A DNA stretch of 64,000 nt, from NCBI RefSeq assembly GCF_000499785.1, contig NZ_HG726024.1, forward strand, positions 124,001 to 188,000, in the 5' to 3' direction. Each line of letters opens with the position of its first letter. The stretch's first letter is position 1. Below, piece after piece: positions 51,851-60,814 of the stretch. The notes under the pieces are model-generated. The model did no database searches and had not been told where the DNA came from. It saw only the letters and a list, made by a program, of their open reading frames with translations. This DNA is from Bacteroides neonati (GTDB lineage Bacteria; Bacteroidota; Bacteroidia; Bacteroidales; Bacteroidaceae). The translations under genes were made by a program, and so were the position numbers.

Positions 51851-51912
51851 TATCAGAATACATTCCTTTTAGTCCATATATGAATACAAGTGTATCTGAT
51901 ATGGACTAAAAG
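51849..51912. promoter_or_regulatory. Nested alternative hairpins between parA and its neighbour
   Basis: A perfect 14-bp stem CTTTTAGTCCATAT / ATATGGACTAAAAG (51866-51879 and 51899-51912) can compete with a second pairing, CATATCAGAATAC (51849-) with GTGTATCTGATATG. It ends 14 bases before the stop of the gene at 51927 and could be a terminator, an attenuator or part of the partition site. Confidence 0.5.
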
Positions 51913-51926
51913 ATGACTAATGGAAG

Positions 51927-52292
51927 CTATCCCATCAATAGCTTATACCGTTGTTGTCGGCAGAACTGTTCGTATTCAGCCTTATTTGTACCACTTTCGA
52001 TGGCTTTGTCAATGATTTCACCTACCTGATCAAAAAAAGCTTCATCGGTGACACATTTGGTTTCTTGATAATTTATCAAGTAGATCTCGTAGTAGTCACT
52101 GCCATTGAGAGCTACTACCACAAACCCCTTAAACAAGCGTCCGTTTACGTTGAATTTAAGTGCCGGCATTTCCTTGAACACTGTGGCTATAAATTTTTCT
52201 ACTCCCCAAGAAAGAACAACATTCATCGGGGTTGTTGCCAATAACTGATTTTTGGCGGTCTCTGCCACCTGCAAAACATACTCTTTGTCCAT
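51927..52292 (-). CDS. Hypothetical protein of the element
   Basis: A 121-residue soluble protein with an N-terminal helix (EYVLQVAETAKNQLLATTPMNVVLSWGVEKFIATVF) and a beta-strand part (LKFNVNGRLFKGFVVVALNGSDYYEIYLINY). The acidic tail has EYEQFCRQQRYKLLMG. It lies 18 bases after the gene upstream. Family unknown to me; the type is common in Bacteroides elements. Confidence 0.65.
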   Translation of the reverse strand: MDKEYVLQVAETAKNQLLATTPMNVVLSWGVEKFIATVFKEMPALKFNVNGRLFKGFVVVALNGSDYYEIYLINYQETKCVTDEAFFDQVGEIIDKAIESGTNKAEYEQFCRQQRYKLLMG

Positions 52293-52310
52293 AACTGTAA
52301 GTATTTAGAA

Positions 52311-52595
52311 TTAAATAAATGGTATCGGTTGTCCTTTCTCTTGAAGGTATTCCAGCATTGCTTTTGCATCTTCATGGGAAGCACGGTTACGGTCATCGTA
52401 ACGGCGGTTGTCATCCGCCATGACCTTTAGGCATTCGCGGATTAGACGATAAAGAGACTGTTGCAATGTTGGATGCATCACTGGGATTGCTGCTGCAAAG
52501 TTCTCGGCATTGAAACAATAATCGTTTAATGCGCCTTCAACAGACTTAGCCAGTTGGTACTCTTTTGTCTGCTCGATGTTCTGATAATTTTCCAT
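52311..52595 (-). CDS. Hypothetical helical protein
   Basis: From ATG 52595 a 94-residue helical protein (EYQLAKSVEGALNDYCFNAENFAAAIPVMHPTLQQSLYRLIRECLKVMADDN, RASHEDAKAMLEYLQEKG). The frame extends to a TTG at 52601. It is preceded by a long leader containing copy A of the 253-bp repeat. No family recognised. Confidence 0.62.
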   Translation of the reverse strand: MENYQNIEQTKEYQLAKSVEGALNDYCFNAENFAAAIPVMHPTLQQSLYRLIRECLKVMADDNRRYDDRNRASHEDAKAMLEYLQEKGQPIPFI

Positions 52596-52601
52596 ATTCA
52601 A

Positions 52602-53186
52602 ATCGTGTTAAATAAAACATTTATTTTCCCCTTACCTCAGACTTTTCTTATCGAAGCCGATTGGGAATTTAACAGTGCAATTCAACTGTCACCAACCGTA
52701 CTTTTGAAGCCGGTTTTTCTTGACGATTACTCTCCATAGGAGGAAGAATCCGAAAGAAATACATTTTAAACCGAGCTTTAAAGTTGGGTGACAGACCTTC
52801 GCATCTGGTAAAGTCCATCGGATAGATCGAATATTCTGATATGACTGAAACGGTATAAAAGGAAGAATCACCTATAAAGGGAAGATCTATAACAGGATGA
52901 AAAAGGCTTGGGCGGGTAAACAATGAAGTCTGCCGGGGCAAACAAGAAAAGCGGCTTGTTCCGGCATCGACGGGCTGGGTTGTTTCGATTCATCGGAACT
53001 CCTGCGCTATGATGCAAGGAATGTGCCGCTGTTTGCCCTTTTCTGAATACGACTGACCAAAGGGAAGTGGTATTTAGGAACAGACATTCCTACCACTTTT
53101 GGGTTGGGAGAGCCTTTTTATAAAAGGAAGATAGGAGAATATAAAAGGAAGAGCCGGGCATTGGCTTGTCCCGTAGGGAGAAAAAT
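52602..53186. other. Long non-coding leader with repeat copy A
   Basis: No credible gene; a short - strand frame at 52669-52941 runs into the repeat and has no family signal. The part near the gene start begins with TTATTTTCCCC, like the other leaders of this region. ATAAAAGGAAGA-type sequences occur here and in the repeat. Confidence 0.5.
52903..53155 (-). repeat. Direct repeat copy A (253 bp), candidate structured RNA or regulatory leader
   Basis: About 93 percent identical by eye to 58572-58827, same direction. Internal pairings include AAGTGGTA / TACCACTT enclosing GGAA / TTCC, and a long-range GGGCAAACA / TGTTTGCCC with GCGGC / GCCGC. Several differences between the copies keep pairing only in the - strand RNA, as G-U pairs. 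Both copies lie about 300-340 bases upstream of a - strand start codon. Confidence 0.7.
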
Positions 53187-53216
53187 CCCTCGCCCTGTCT
53201 CACGACAGAACAAGGG
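53181..53216 (-). terminator. Terminator of the methylase-helicase gene
   Basis: On the - strand CCCT..CTGTC-GTGA-GACAG..AGGG is followed by ATTTTT, 29 bases after the stop codon. Classical intrinsic terminator form. Confidence 0.65.
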
Positions 53217-53244
53217 AAAAGGTCAAATATATCTGTGAGTTAAA

Positions 53245-56200
53245 TTAGGCTGCATCATCAACAGCCGGTATCGGCTGTTGATCGACTTGTTTCAAGGATT
53301 CGTCAATCCTATTCTGCAACTCTGAACATTCCTGTTTCAATGCAGAAAGTTCACCTGACTTGTTCCATTGTCTTGCCGCAATCTGTTGTAGTGTCGGCAA
53401 TTCGTTTGCTAATTTGTCGATCTGCTGTTGTTGACGGCTAATCAATGCAGGTATTTTTTCAAGGGTTGTCTTTGGATAGTCGGCTGATTCTGTAAAACTA
53501 AGTGGTAAAGCACCCGATAAACCACATTTATATTTCAATCCGCTTAAACCTTCAACATAGAAAGTATTTCTATCAAAAGAGCCGGAAAAATTGTATTCGC
53601 TGCGTACTGATAAATTCAGTCCCATGTAATGCCCGATAGTCTTCCAGTCCTCACCTCTGTAACGTTTTGCAATGATGTGTAACTCCTGACCTATTTCTTT
53701 CGATGTAGCTTGCTGCATACCGATGATAGAAATTTCCCGTACTTCTTTATATTCAGTGATATAATGCCAATCTTCGGACATTCTCCGCTTGTTCTCTTCG
53801 GCTTCTTCAATATCTTGCAAGTTTTGAGCGATCTTTCGTTCAGCCCTGTAACGCTCTTTGTTGAATATTGCCTGCTCTTTTTCTAGTTGCATAATCTTAT
53901 TATCCAACTTTGTTTTGTTTAGCAAGTCTGTATTTCCGGATAAGAGGGCTACAAACTCTGCAAAGTTCATTCCGCTATTTTCGTCCATGCTATCCTCGTC
54001 AATCTTGCGGATGGCTACTGTACCGTTGTTTATCTGATTGATAAACATTTGCTTGTTCTTTAAAAGATTGAACTTGTAAGCATCAAGCGTTTTTTCCGTA
54101 CCATAAATGATTACATCGACAATGTTGTTTCCCCACAATTTTACGGTGTTACCCTTGCGGACAGCCCTACCGGTGCGCTGCTCCAAATCAGCGGGTCTCC
54201 AAGGTACATCAATATTATGGACTGCCACAGCCCTTTTTTGCGCATTTACGCCAGTACCCAACATGGAAGTAGAGCCAAAAAGAACCCGTATCGTCCCGTT
54301 GTTCATGTCCTCAATCATCCGCTTTCTTGCCTTTTCAGTCTTGGCGGTCTGAATAAATTGTATCTCACTGGCAGGTATGCCCAATCCTATTAGTTTCTCC
54401 TTAATATCCGAATAGATGTTCCATTGATTAGGTTTATATGCACTTAAATCGCTGAATATGAATTGAGTACCACGATTTTTCATTGAGCGCATATAATAAT
54501 CGTAGATGGTCGCTGCACAGCGTGAAGCTTTGTTTGCAGGGTCGTCACTGAATTTGTCTCCCAACAAGCGCATATCAAGAGCCATTTTTCTTGCGACATC
54601 CGTAGCAATCAACATTTTGGCTTGATCTAAATTTTCAGGTGCAGGATAATTCAGTCCCAAATCCGCCCAGTTTCCGCTGTTTGCGAATGAAAGCAAACGT
54701 CCAATCATTTCTTCTTGCTCTATGGTGGGGGCATTGGATAAGAATCTCACGTTCTTTTCGGGGACATCAAGATTCATCATTTCTGCCGTGCGATAATCTG
54801 TGATTTCTCGGAGGAATGCAGCCAATTCCGGTACTTTGATGTAAGTGCGGAAACGCTCCTTGCGCCTGATAGAACCTGTAACAGTCAACTCATAATCTGT
54901 TGTCTTTTGGGTAAATATGGCTGCCCAAGCATCAAAACAACTAATTTTTTGCCGTTGGAGTTCCTGCGGTCTCAAATATTTGAAAAGAACATAAAGTTCG
55001 GTTAAGGCATTTACTATAACCGTGCCGGAAAGAAATGTAGCCCCTAAATCCTTGCCTGTGCGGTTTTGAATGTCTCGTATAGCTACCATCAGATTCATTG
55101 CCCGTTGTGAGCCTTGGGTATTTCCAATGCCTGCTACTCTTGTATGCCGGGTCTGAAACATGGCATTTTTAAAAACTTGACATTCATCAACAAAAATGTG
55201 ATCGATACCCATTGAATGAAAATCCATACTTTCATCTTTCTTGCTTTCAATCTTTGACCGTAGCATGGATAGACTGGCTTTCAAATTCTGTTGTCTGATT
55301 TCAAGCCCTTTAAGCATCTTTCTGCTGCGCCATTTCATGCCTGAATCTTCCAAAGCCTGTAAAGAACGCTCTACATCATTTAGTTCTTGATTGAACATTT
55401 CCATCATCGTTTCATCTGACTGCGGTATCTTGGAAAACTGGTCGTGTGTCAGAATGATACAATCCCAGTTACTATTCTTTATTTTGGAAAAAAGTTCCTG
55501 TCTGTTTGCAGGTGTAAAGTCCTCTTTGCCTGGATAGAGCAGCTTGGCTGTCGGATATGCCTTTCTAAAACAGTCGGCAATCTCATGAACATTGGCTTTA
55601 AGTGCGATGATAAGCGGTTTCTGTACCAATCCTAAACGCTTCATTTCATAAGCCGCCACACACATAATCATTGTCTTGCCTGCGCCTACCTCATGCCAAC
55701 ACACACCACCACCATTCTGCTTAATCATCCAAACAGCATCTTTCTGTGAGGGGTAGAGGTCGTTGTAAGGGAATTGTTCAAAAGACAGATTGGGAAAAGT
55801 CTGTGCCGAACCGTCATAATGAGGTCTGACATAACAATTGAAACGCTCGTTATACAGACTAACCAATTCATCACGTACAGCGATGGGCTGATTGTCAAGC
55901 CATACATTAAACTTACTTCTGATATCCTGTATCTTGCCGGATGCTTCTTGTATGGCTTCATCATCAGGCACTCTTACACGCTCACCATTCCGTGATATTT
56001 CTTTGGTTATTTCGGGTACTGTGTCCTGCAAAGCATGAACCATCAAGTCCTCCCCGTTGTAATTACGAACTGAATACATATTATAGGCTATGGGTGAATA
56101 GCCATGCAGAGCAACAACATACGTGTCGTTTACATCAAAATAGATAATTTCTGTCTCAGCCTGAAATAATTCCGTGGCGAAGTCTGAAAACATCTTGGCA

Positions 56201-58233
56201 TCCATCCATCTTTCACCGAAATTAAATGTCAACTCTTCATAAGAGATAATTTCAGGAATGACATTATCTAAAGCCCTTACTGCCGTTTCTGCCCAATCCT
56301 TTGCGTTTCCGGTCAGTTCAGCAATCATTGTGCGAATTTCCTTGCATTTGCTTACTACATTTCCTGCAAGGAATTTACCTTTATGCTCCCAACTTCCAGT
56401 TATCGGATTATAAAAAATCTCACTGCTCAAAGTTTCTATCAATTCAGTTTCCGCTTGGTCGGTCGTTTGGGTAAGATAATTCATATCTACTTTACCGTAA
56501 TAGTTAAGGCTACTTACCAGTGCTTCTGTCGGAGTTAGCTTTATTGCAGTGTCTATTCTAATAAATGCAACAGGTTCATTCATGATGTCCGCTTTCATTA
56601 TAGTACCGTTAATCTGCATTTCAATACTGAAAACTTCCAGCCCCAAAGAATCTATCAAAATAAATTCTTTATTGTCGTTGTGGTGGAAAAATCCCCATTT
56701 TTGAACATAGCTTTCATATCGGCTGTTTAACAGTTCCCTTAACTGCGGATATTCGGTTTTATCCTTATCCTCCTTGCTTGAAAGTTCAAAATACGTTTCA
56801 CGCACAGAAAAATAGTCGTTGGCACGGCTTATATTCATATCCTGCATATTAAGTGGAAAAAATGTAGGTGTACGGTTTTCTAATGAATCTCTCTTCTTAT
56901 ATTGTAGCTTCCCTAACTGCCCTTCAAACAGAACCATTGTGCCGTCTTTCATCCACCATTGTAGTGTATCAGTATAGGGGCGTTTGCCTTTATCCGGTTT
57001 GGATAGTGTTTCGGTCGGCTCTATTCCGAAAGAATCAAAAAGAGACAGTTGTGTAAATTTTACCTCTTTCCCCTGTGCTTCAAACAGCCCTTTTCTGAAA
57101 TAACGTTCAAAGTCAGATTTTAATAAATTAGAGAGATGCTGTGACATTGAATCTTCTGTATCTTGCCATTGATACTTGCGTACATATTTCCCAAACTGAT
57201 TTTTTTGAATTTGGCTTATGGTAGCCACAACCGTTTTAGGTAATGTGAATATTCGGTTAAAGTATTCGGTAGTACAATTCGTATCAGGTACACCCTCTTT
57301 CGCTACCTGTAGGAAAAGCTGTTCCTTTGACGTAAGCATAGCTTTATGGCTATGTTTTTGGAAAATAAAGAAGTCACAGCCGACTTCGATACCGCCTGTT
57401 TGCATGAAAAGGGTATCGGGCAAACGGAGTGCTGTTATCATATTGGTATTATGCACAATATAGTTGCGCAGGAATTTATTAGCTGGTGCATCTGCCACGC
57501 CTCTTGGCGCAATAAAGGCAATGATACCGCCCTCGTTGAGCAAGTCTATACCTTTCATGATAAAATAACAGTGAATGGACTTTGTAGACTGCGCGTGTAC
57601 AGAATCTTTGTTGTAAAAATCATAGTCAAAGACTTTGAAATTTCCGAAAGGTATATTGGATGCTACCACATCAAATGTCTTATGGTCGATGTCTTGTTCG
57701 TCAATGGTTTCAAAGCCATCAATGATTACCCGTGTGTTATCTTGCAAAGCAGACAGAACCAATCCTGTCACATTGTCTTTCTCAAAAGCATAAGTATAGG
57801 TTGCCGGGGTTGCTATCGGAAGAAAGCCGCCTATTCCTGCCGATGGTTCAAGAAAGGTTTTCATTTGTAAGCCATTGTTTCTGAATGCCGCCTGTATCTG
57901 TGTGGCTACGGTCTGAACAAAAAAGGTCGGGGTGTAGAATGCGGTTAAGACAGATGATTTGATACTGTTCAGCATTGAATTGTAAAGCTGCTCGTTACCA
58001 ATGGAACGGGTATGCAATATGTCTTGCAGTCTTATGAAAGACTTTTTCATGTTGTCGGGTACTGGCTGGCTTGTTCCGATGTTCAATACCTCTTTAATAC
58101 CTCCAAATCCTGTGTATTTGGATAATATTTGTTTCTCCGCTTCTGTTGCCGTTCTGCTAAGTGGAAAGAGTTTGGCGGCAGTTTCAATGGCTTCAATGTT
58201 AGCCGTTAATGATGTTAATTTCTTGTAACTCAT
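53245..58233 (-). CDS. DarB-like DNA methylase-helicase, giant antirestriction-type protein
   Basis: A 1662-residue protein. The N-terminal N6-adenine methylase domain has TFLEPSAGIGGFLP (SAM motif I, near residue 128) and DVVASNIPFGNF (catalytic motif IV in the N-I/V-P-F form, near 191). The middle part is of unknown fold. A superfamily 2 helicase follows, with VCWHEVGAGKTMIMCVAAYE (motif I, near 848), IDHIFVDECQVFKN (motif II, near 1014), ATFLSGTVIVN (motif III), RVLFGSTSMLGTGVNAQKRAVAV and DLEQRTGRAVRKGN (motifs V-VI, near 1354). The C-terminal coiled coil has IMQLEKEQAIFNKERYRAERKIAQNLQDIEEAEENKRRM. Such proteins in phages and conjugative elements protect or modify DNA during entry. It has its own 340-base leader and terminator. 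Confidence 0.87.
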   Translation of the reverse strand: MSYKKLTSLTANIEAIETAAKLFPLSRTATEAEKQILSKYTGFGGIKEVLNIGTSQPVPDNMKKSFIRLQDILHTRSIGNEQLYNSMLNSIKSSVLTAFYTPTFFVQTVATQIQAAFRNNGLQMKTFLEPSAGIGGFLPIATPATYTYAFEKDNVTGLVLSALQDNTRVIIDGFETIDEQDIDHKTFDVVASNIPFGNFKVFDYDFYNKDSVHAQSTKSIHCYFIMKGIDLLNEGGIIAFIAPRGVADAPANKFLRNYIVHNTNMITALRLPDTLFMQTGGIEVGCDFFIFQKHSHKAMLTSKEQLFLQVAKEGVPDTNCTTEYFNRIFTLPKTVVATISQIQKNQFGKYVRKYQWQDTEDSMSQHLSNLLKSDFERYFRKGLFEAQGKEVKFTQLSLFDSFGIEPTETLSKPDKGKRPYTDTLQWWMKDGTMVLFEGQLGKLQYKKRDSLENRTPTFFPLNMQDMNISRANDYFSVRETYFELSSKEDKDKTEYPQLRELLNSRYESYVQKWGFFHHNDNKEFILIDSLGLEVFSIEMQINGTIMKADIMNEPVAFIRIDTAIKLTPTEALVSSLNYYGKVDMNYLTQTTDQAETELIETLSSEIFYNPITGSWEHKGKFLAGNVVSKCKEIRTMIAELTGNAKDWAETAVRALDNVIPEIISYEELTFNFGERWMDAKMFSDFATELFQAETEIIYFDVNDTYVVALHGYSPIAYNMYSVRNYNGEDLMVHALQDTVPEITKEISRNGERVRVPDDEAIQEASGKIQDIRSKFNVWLDNQPIAVRDELVSLYNERFNCYVRPHYDGSAQTFPNLSFEQFPYNDLYPSQKDAVWMIKQNGGGVCWHEVGAGKTMIMCVAAYEMKRLGLVQKPLIIALKANVHEIADCFRKAYPTAKLLYPGKEDFTPANRQELFSKIKNSNWDCIILTHDQFSKIPQSDETMMEMFNQELNDVERSLQALEDSGMKWRSRKMLKGLEIRQQNLKASLSMLRSKIESKKDESMDFHSMGIDHIFVDECQVFKNAMFQTRHTRVAGIGNTQGSQRAMNLMVAIRDIQNRTGKDLGATFLSGTVIVNALTELYVLFKYLRPQELQRQKISCFDAWAAIFTQKTTDYELTVTGSIRRKERFRTYIKVPELAAFLREITDYRTAEMMNLDVPEKNVRFLSNAPTIEQEEMIGRLLSFANSGNWADLGLNYPAPENLDQAKMLIATDVARKMALDMRLLGDKFSDDPANKASRCAATIYDYYMRSMKNRGTQFIFSDLSAYKPNQWNIYSDIKEKLIGLGIPASEIQFIQTAKTEKARKRMIEDMNNGTIRVLFGSTSMLGTGVNAQKRAVAVHNIDVPWRPADLEQRTGRAVRKGNTVKLWGNNIVDVIIYGTEKTLDAYKFNLLKNKQMFINQINNGTVAIRKIDEDSMDENSGMNFAEFVALLSGNTDLLNKTKLDNKIMQLEKEQAIFNKERYRAERKIAQNLQDIEEAEENKRRMSEDWHYITEYKEVREISIIGMQQATSKEIGQELHIIAKRYRGEDWKTIGHYMGLNLSVRSEYNFSGSFDRNTFYVEGLSGLKYKCGLSGALPLSFTESADYPKTTLEKIPALISRQQQQIDKLANELPTLQQIAARQWNKSGELSALKQECSELQNRIDESLKQVDQQPIPAVDDAA

Positions 58234-58869
58234 AATATTTAACCTTTAATTTTTTCCCTACTATCGGGTCTTTTCCGATCTGCGAGAGATTATTTTTCTG
58301 CTTTCTGAGGGAGCAGAAGACAAATGGTCAAGGCTGATGTGTGAAATACGCTCGAACTTTGTGAGAGGAAGATTTCGCACAATCACTCGCGGCTATCAGC
58401 CGGCATTGACAAGGTTGGATTCAGTGAGTTACCTTTGCTGAAAAATGATTCACAAGCAGTTCGGACAGGTAAATATCGCTATGGCTTTATAGAACAGGAG
58501 GATGAATTATCGGAGCATATAAGTGGAAGATGAGAAATCATTTGAAATGATTTGCTATAATGGGAGGAGATAAGGCTTGGGTGGGTAAACAATGAAGTCT
58601 GCCGGGACAAACAAGAAAAACGGTTTATTCCGGCATCGACGGGCTGGGTTGTTTCGATTCATCGAAACTCCTGCGCTATGATGCAAGGAATGTGCCGCTG
58701 TTTGCCCTTTTCTGAATATGACTGACCAAAGGGAAGTGGTATTTAGAAACAGACATTCCTACCACTTTTGGGCTGGGAGAGCCTTTTTTTTATAAAAGGA
58801 AGATAGGAGAATATAAAAGGAAGAGCCTGAAAAGGTTACATTAGAGCCTAAAAACAGGAAAAGAATGAA
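58234..58869. other. Long non-coding leader upstream of the methylase-helicase, with repeat copy B
   Basis: No gene seen. The part from 58250 shares blocks with the leader at 60308: TTTTTCCCT, GAAATACGCTCG (58348-58359 here), GAGGAAGATTT and ACCTTTGCTGAAAAAT, in the same order. A near-perfect palindrome AAATCATTT-G-AAATGATTT is at 58535-58553. Repeat copy B follows. Confidence 0.55.
58572..58827 (-). repeat. Direct repeat copy B (256 bp)
   Basis: Partner of 52903-53155; the extra 3 bases are Ts in the run at about 58784-58792. It lies upstream of the methylase-helicase leader and downstream of the terminator of the small gene at 58913. Differences from copy A are mostly transitions, and the predicted stems are kept. 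Confidence 0.7.
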
Positions 58870-58905
58870 CCCGATACACTTTGGCTATTTCCAAAACGTA
58901 TCGGG
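58870..58905 (-). terminator. Terminator after the small gene at 58913
   Basis: CCCGATAC-AC-TTTGG pairs with CCAAA-AC-GTATCGGG around a 6-base loop (13 pairs with one 2x2 internal loop). It starts 7 bases after the - strand stop codon. Confidence 0.6.
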
Positions 58906-58912
58906 CTTAAAT

Positions 58913-59137
58913 TTACAAACAAGGAATTACACCGCTTTTCAACAAAGAACCATTCTGATAATAGTCTATTGTACCTGCACTGAAACCCATATTCTTGAAT
59001 GCGACACAACGCAGATAAATTTTATATTCATCCTGCTTCATGTTTCTCCCTATGAGATTATTGAATATCACCGGGATGCTACATCCGTCGTCACTGGAAA
59101 GAATGGTCTTTCCTTTTTGTCTGATTTCTTCTGTCAT
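58913..59137 (-). CDS. Small hypothetical protein
   Basis: A 74-residue protein (TILSSDDGCSIPVIFNNLIGRNMKQDEYKIYLRCVAFKNMGFSAGTIDYYQNG). It is followed at once by a strong terminator hairpin, which supports it over the + strand frame on the same bases. It belongs to the - strand series, 98 bases downstream of the SLOG gene. Family unknown. Confidence 0.55.
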   Translation of the reverse strand: MTEEIRQKGKTILSSDDGCSIPVIFNNLIGRNMKQDEYKIYLRCVAFKNMGFSAGTIDYYQNGSLLKSGVIPCL

Positions 59138-59235
59138 AATTGAGTGTTCTTAAATTTGTACCGTTATATGTTGGGTTGTTTAGTATGATTATACATGCCT
59201 AAACAGCAAATTTTGTTGAAACGTGTGATCAGAAA

Positions 59236-59724
59236 TCAGAAAAGATTTGTGACCGGCAGATCTTTCGCTTGTGCGTTTCTGCAAGTATAGAAAGTTCCAC
59301 CTTTATTTTCTCCATCGAAGTAGGCTATAACTTGACTTGAATGAGCCAACATATAGTCATTACGCCTTAATAGGCATCCTTGATGATAATTTTCACACAA
59401 AAGAATGGTTTCATCGGCTCTGCTCAAAATTGATTGGTATCGCTTTTTATCAGCAAAAGAAAAACGTTCGTCTTGGTTGCGATATGGCACTACTGCAATA
59501 AGTCTTAATTCTTTATATTCGGCTTTCAATGATAAAACGACTTCTGCCGAAAGCAAGTCAAATCCCATAGCCATGCCACAATAGTAATTGTTGTAACCCT
59601 TTGCATACAGTTCAAGAATGATGCTCTTCAATGCTACTTTCAGCATTGATAACTTACCATAGGGAATAAAGCGGTGTCCTGTAAAAGTAACGGATTGCTC
59701 TTTTTTCAAAAATAGATTTTCCAT
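59236..59724 (-). CDS. SLOG-family (DUF1273-like) nucleotide-binding protein
   Basis: A 162-residue protein with the Rossmann-like SLOG pattern. VTFTGHRF is at residues 13-20. A helix then YCGMAMGFDLLSAEVVL, LRLIAVVPYRNQDERFS, RADETILLCENYHQGCLLRRNDYMLAHSSQVIAYFDGENKGGTFYTCRNA follow. The family binds nucleotide-type ligands (YpsA/DUF1273 type). The start is 1 base after the PRTase gene stop, so the two are co-translated. A link between PRPP chemistry and a ligand sensed by SLOG is possible but unproved. Confidence 0.82.
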   Translation of the reverse strand: MENLFLKKEQSVTFTGHRFIPYGKLSMLKVALKSIILELYAKGYNNYYCGMAMGFDLLSAEVVLSLKAEYKELRLIAVVPYRNQDERFSFADKKRYQSILSRADETILLCENYHQGCLLRRNDYMLAHSSQVIAYFDGENKGGTFYTCRNAQAKDLPVTNLF

Positions 59725-59725
59725 A

Positions 59726-60292
59726 TTATATCATCTTATAAGTTGTTTTGCCAAGAAAAAATCCACCTACAATATTAGCTCCAAGTTGTTCTAACTGGCT
59801 GCCATATTCCGCCCAACTGTTGCCTGTGGTCAAAATATCGTCGAAGCACAGGACATCTTTGCCCTTGAAAAAAGCTTCGTCAAAATCAATTATCGTGACT
59901 TTGCTGACAGTCTTTTCTTTATCTTTCCGATGTTCATGCACCGCCAGCCGTTCACCTGTAATACTTACGTGCTGATAGCCATTGACTGCACCGGACAATT
60001 CGCATACCCGTGCGCTGAAATTCTTATACCGAAGTTCATTCTTTTCGATTGATGATGCAGGAACACAAGAAAAAACGATGTCTTTTACTTTATCGCCGAA
60101 CATATCTTTCAAATATTTTGCAGTCATTTGAGCGACTTCTTCATGCGCTTTGCCGTCCTTGAAGTCCCATACTATTCTGCGTGCAACTTCTTGCTCTAAT
60201 CCTACATTCTTAATTCGGACTGGATAATACTTGAGAAAACTTACAATTGCCTTGTTCCAAAATCTTTTAGTGGTGCTATCAACTTTTGCCAT
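59726..60292 (-). CDS. Phosphoribosyltransferase-like protein
   Basis: A 188-residue protein with PRPP-binding loop VLCFDDILTTGNSWAEYGSQLEQLGANIVGGFFLGKT (DDILTTG near residues 148-154). A middle part reads DIVFSCVPASSIEKNELRYKNFSARVCELSG, like ComF-type PRTases. The N terminus (KRFWNKAIVSFLKYYPVR) is unlike normal ComF zinc fingers. This is the second PRTase of the element (compare 36108). It forms a two-gene unit with the SLOG gene and has its own 500-base leader. Confidence 0.8.
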   Translation of the reverse strand: MAKVDSTTKRFWNKAIVSFLKYYPVRIKNVGLEQEVARRIVWDFKDGKAHEEVAQMTAKYLKDMFGDKVKDIVFSCVPASSIEKNELRYKNFSARVCELSGAVNGYQHVSITGERLAVHEHRKDKEKTVSKVTIIDFDEAFFKGKDVLCFDDILTTGNSWAEYGSQLEQLGANIVGGFFLGKTTYKMI

Positions 60293-60755
60293 AATTTAAA
60301 ATTTATTTTTCCCTTTCATTCAGGCTTTTCAACCTGCTGAGGGAGATTTTTCGGCTTTGCAAAGGAAGTGGCACCAATAAGGCAAATCCCATGATGAAAA
60401 TACGCTCGTATTCATACGAGGAAGATTTTCACAGGCACTTGTGCTTCATTGGATTTGATATTTGGAATGGCACTTGATACCTTTGCTGAAAAATAGCCCG
60501 TCGGCAGGGTTAGGAAGATGGCTTTCTATTCATATAAAAGGAGTAAGCAGGGAGGGGCTTTCTGTTTATGCCTGTGTCTGGACTTTCTTCAAAAACGAAG
60601 TCCTGTATAAAAGTATCTAACCCTATAATGGGTAAGGCGGTTAGCGTTATATGACAGTTGAAGCGAAGCTTTGTATAAATGTATAAAAGGAGGATGTTCA
60701 AGAAGGGGGTTGCCAAACCAGTTTAGAAAAGGAAGTGACAGGTATTGTTGGAGGA
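60293..60755. other. Long non-coding leader upstream of the PRTase-SLOG pair
   Basis: No credible gene (a + strand frame at 60671-60868 covers a terminator and has no family signal). It shares the ordered blocks TTTTTCCCT, GAAAATACGCTCG, GAGGAAGATTT and ACCTTTGCTGAAAAAT with the leader at 58250. TATAAAAGGAG sequences occur at about 60532 and 60680. Confidence 0.5.
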
Positions 60756-60797
60756 ATAAGCCAATCCTGACTATTGTAATAATCGGGATTAGCTTAT
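60756..60797 (-). terminator. Long hairpin terminator after the Api92-like gene
   Basis: A 20-base arm (60756-60775) pairs with 60778-60797. Three positions do not pair as + strand RNA but are G-U pairs in - strand RNA, showing that the - strand transcript is the one folded. It starts 18 bases after the - strand stop. Confidence 0.65.
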
Positions 60798-60814
60798 CGG
60801 TTGCTAAAAATGTA

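Noticed and set aside
52669..52941. A 90-codon open frame on the - strand
   Set aside because: It runs into repeat copy A, has no recognisable protein pattern and the matching bases near copy B are not open in the same way; the segment looks like a leader.
58865..59143. A 92-codon frame on the + strand
   Set aside because: It lies opposite a - strand gene that has a terminator at the correct place, and covers that terminator itself.
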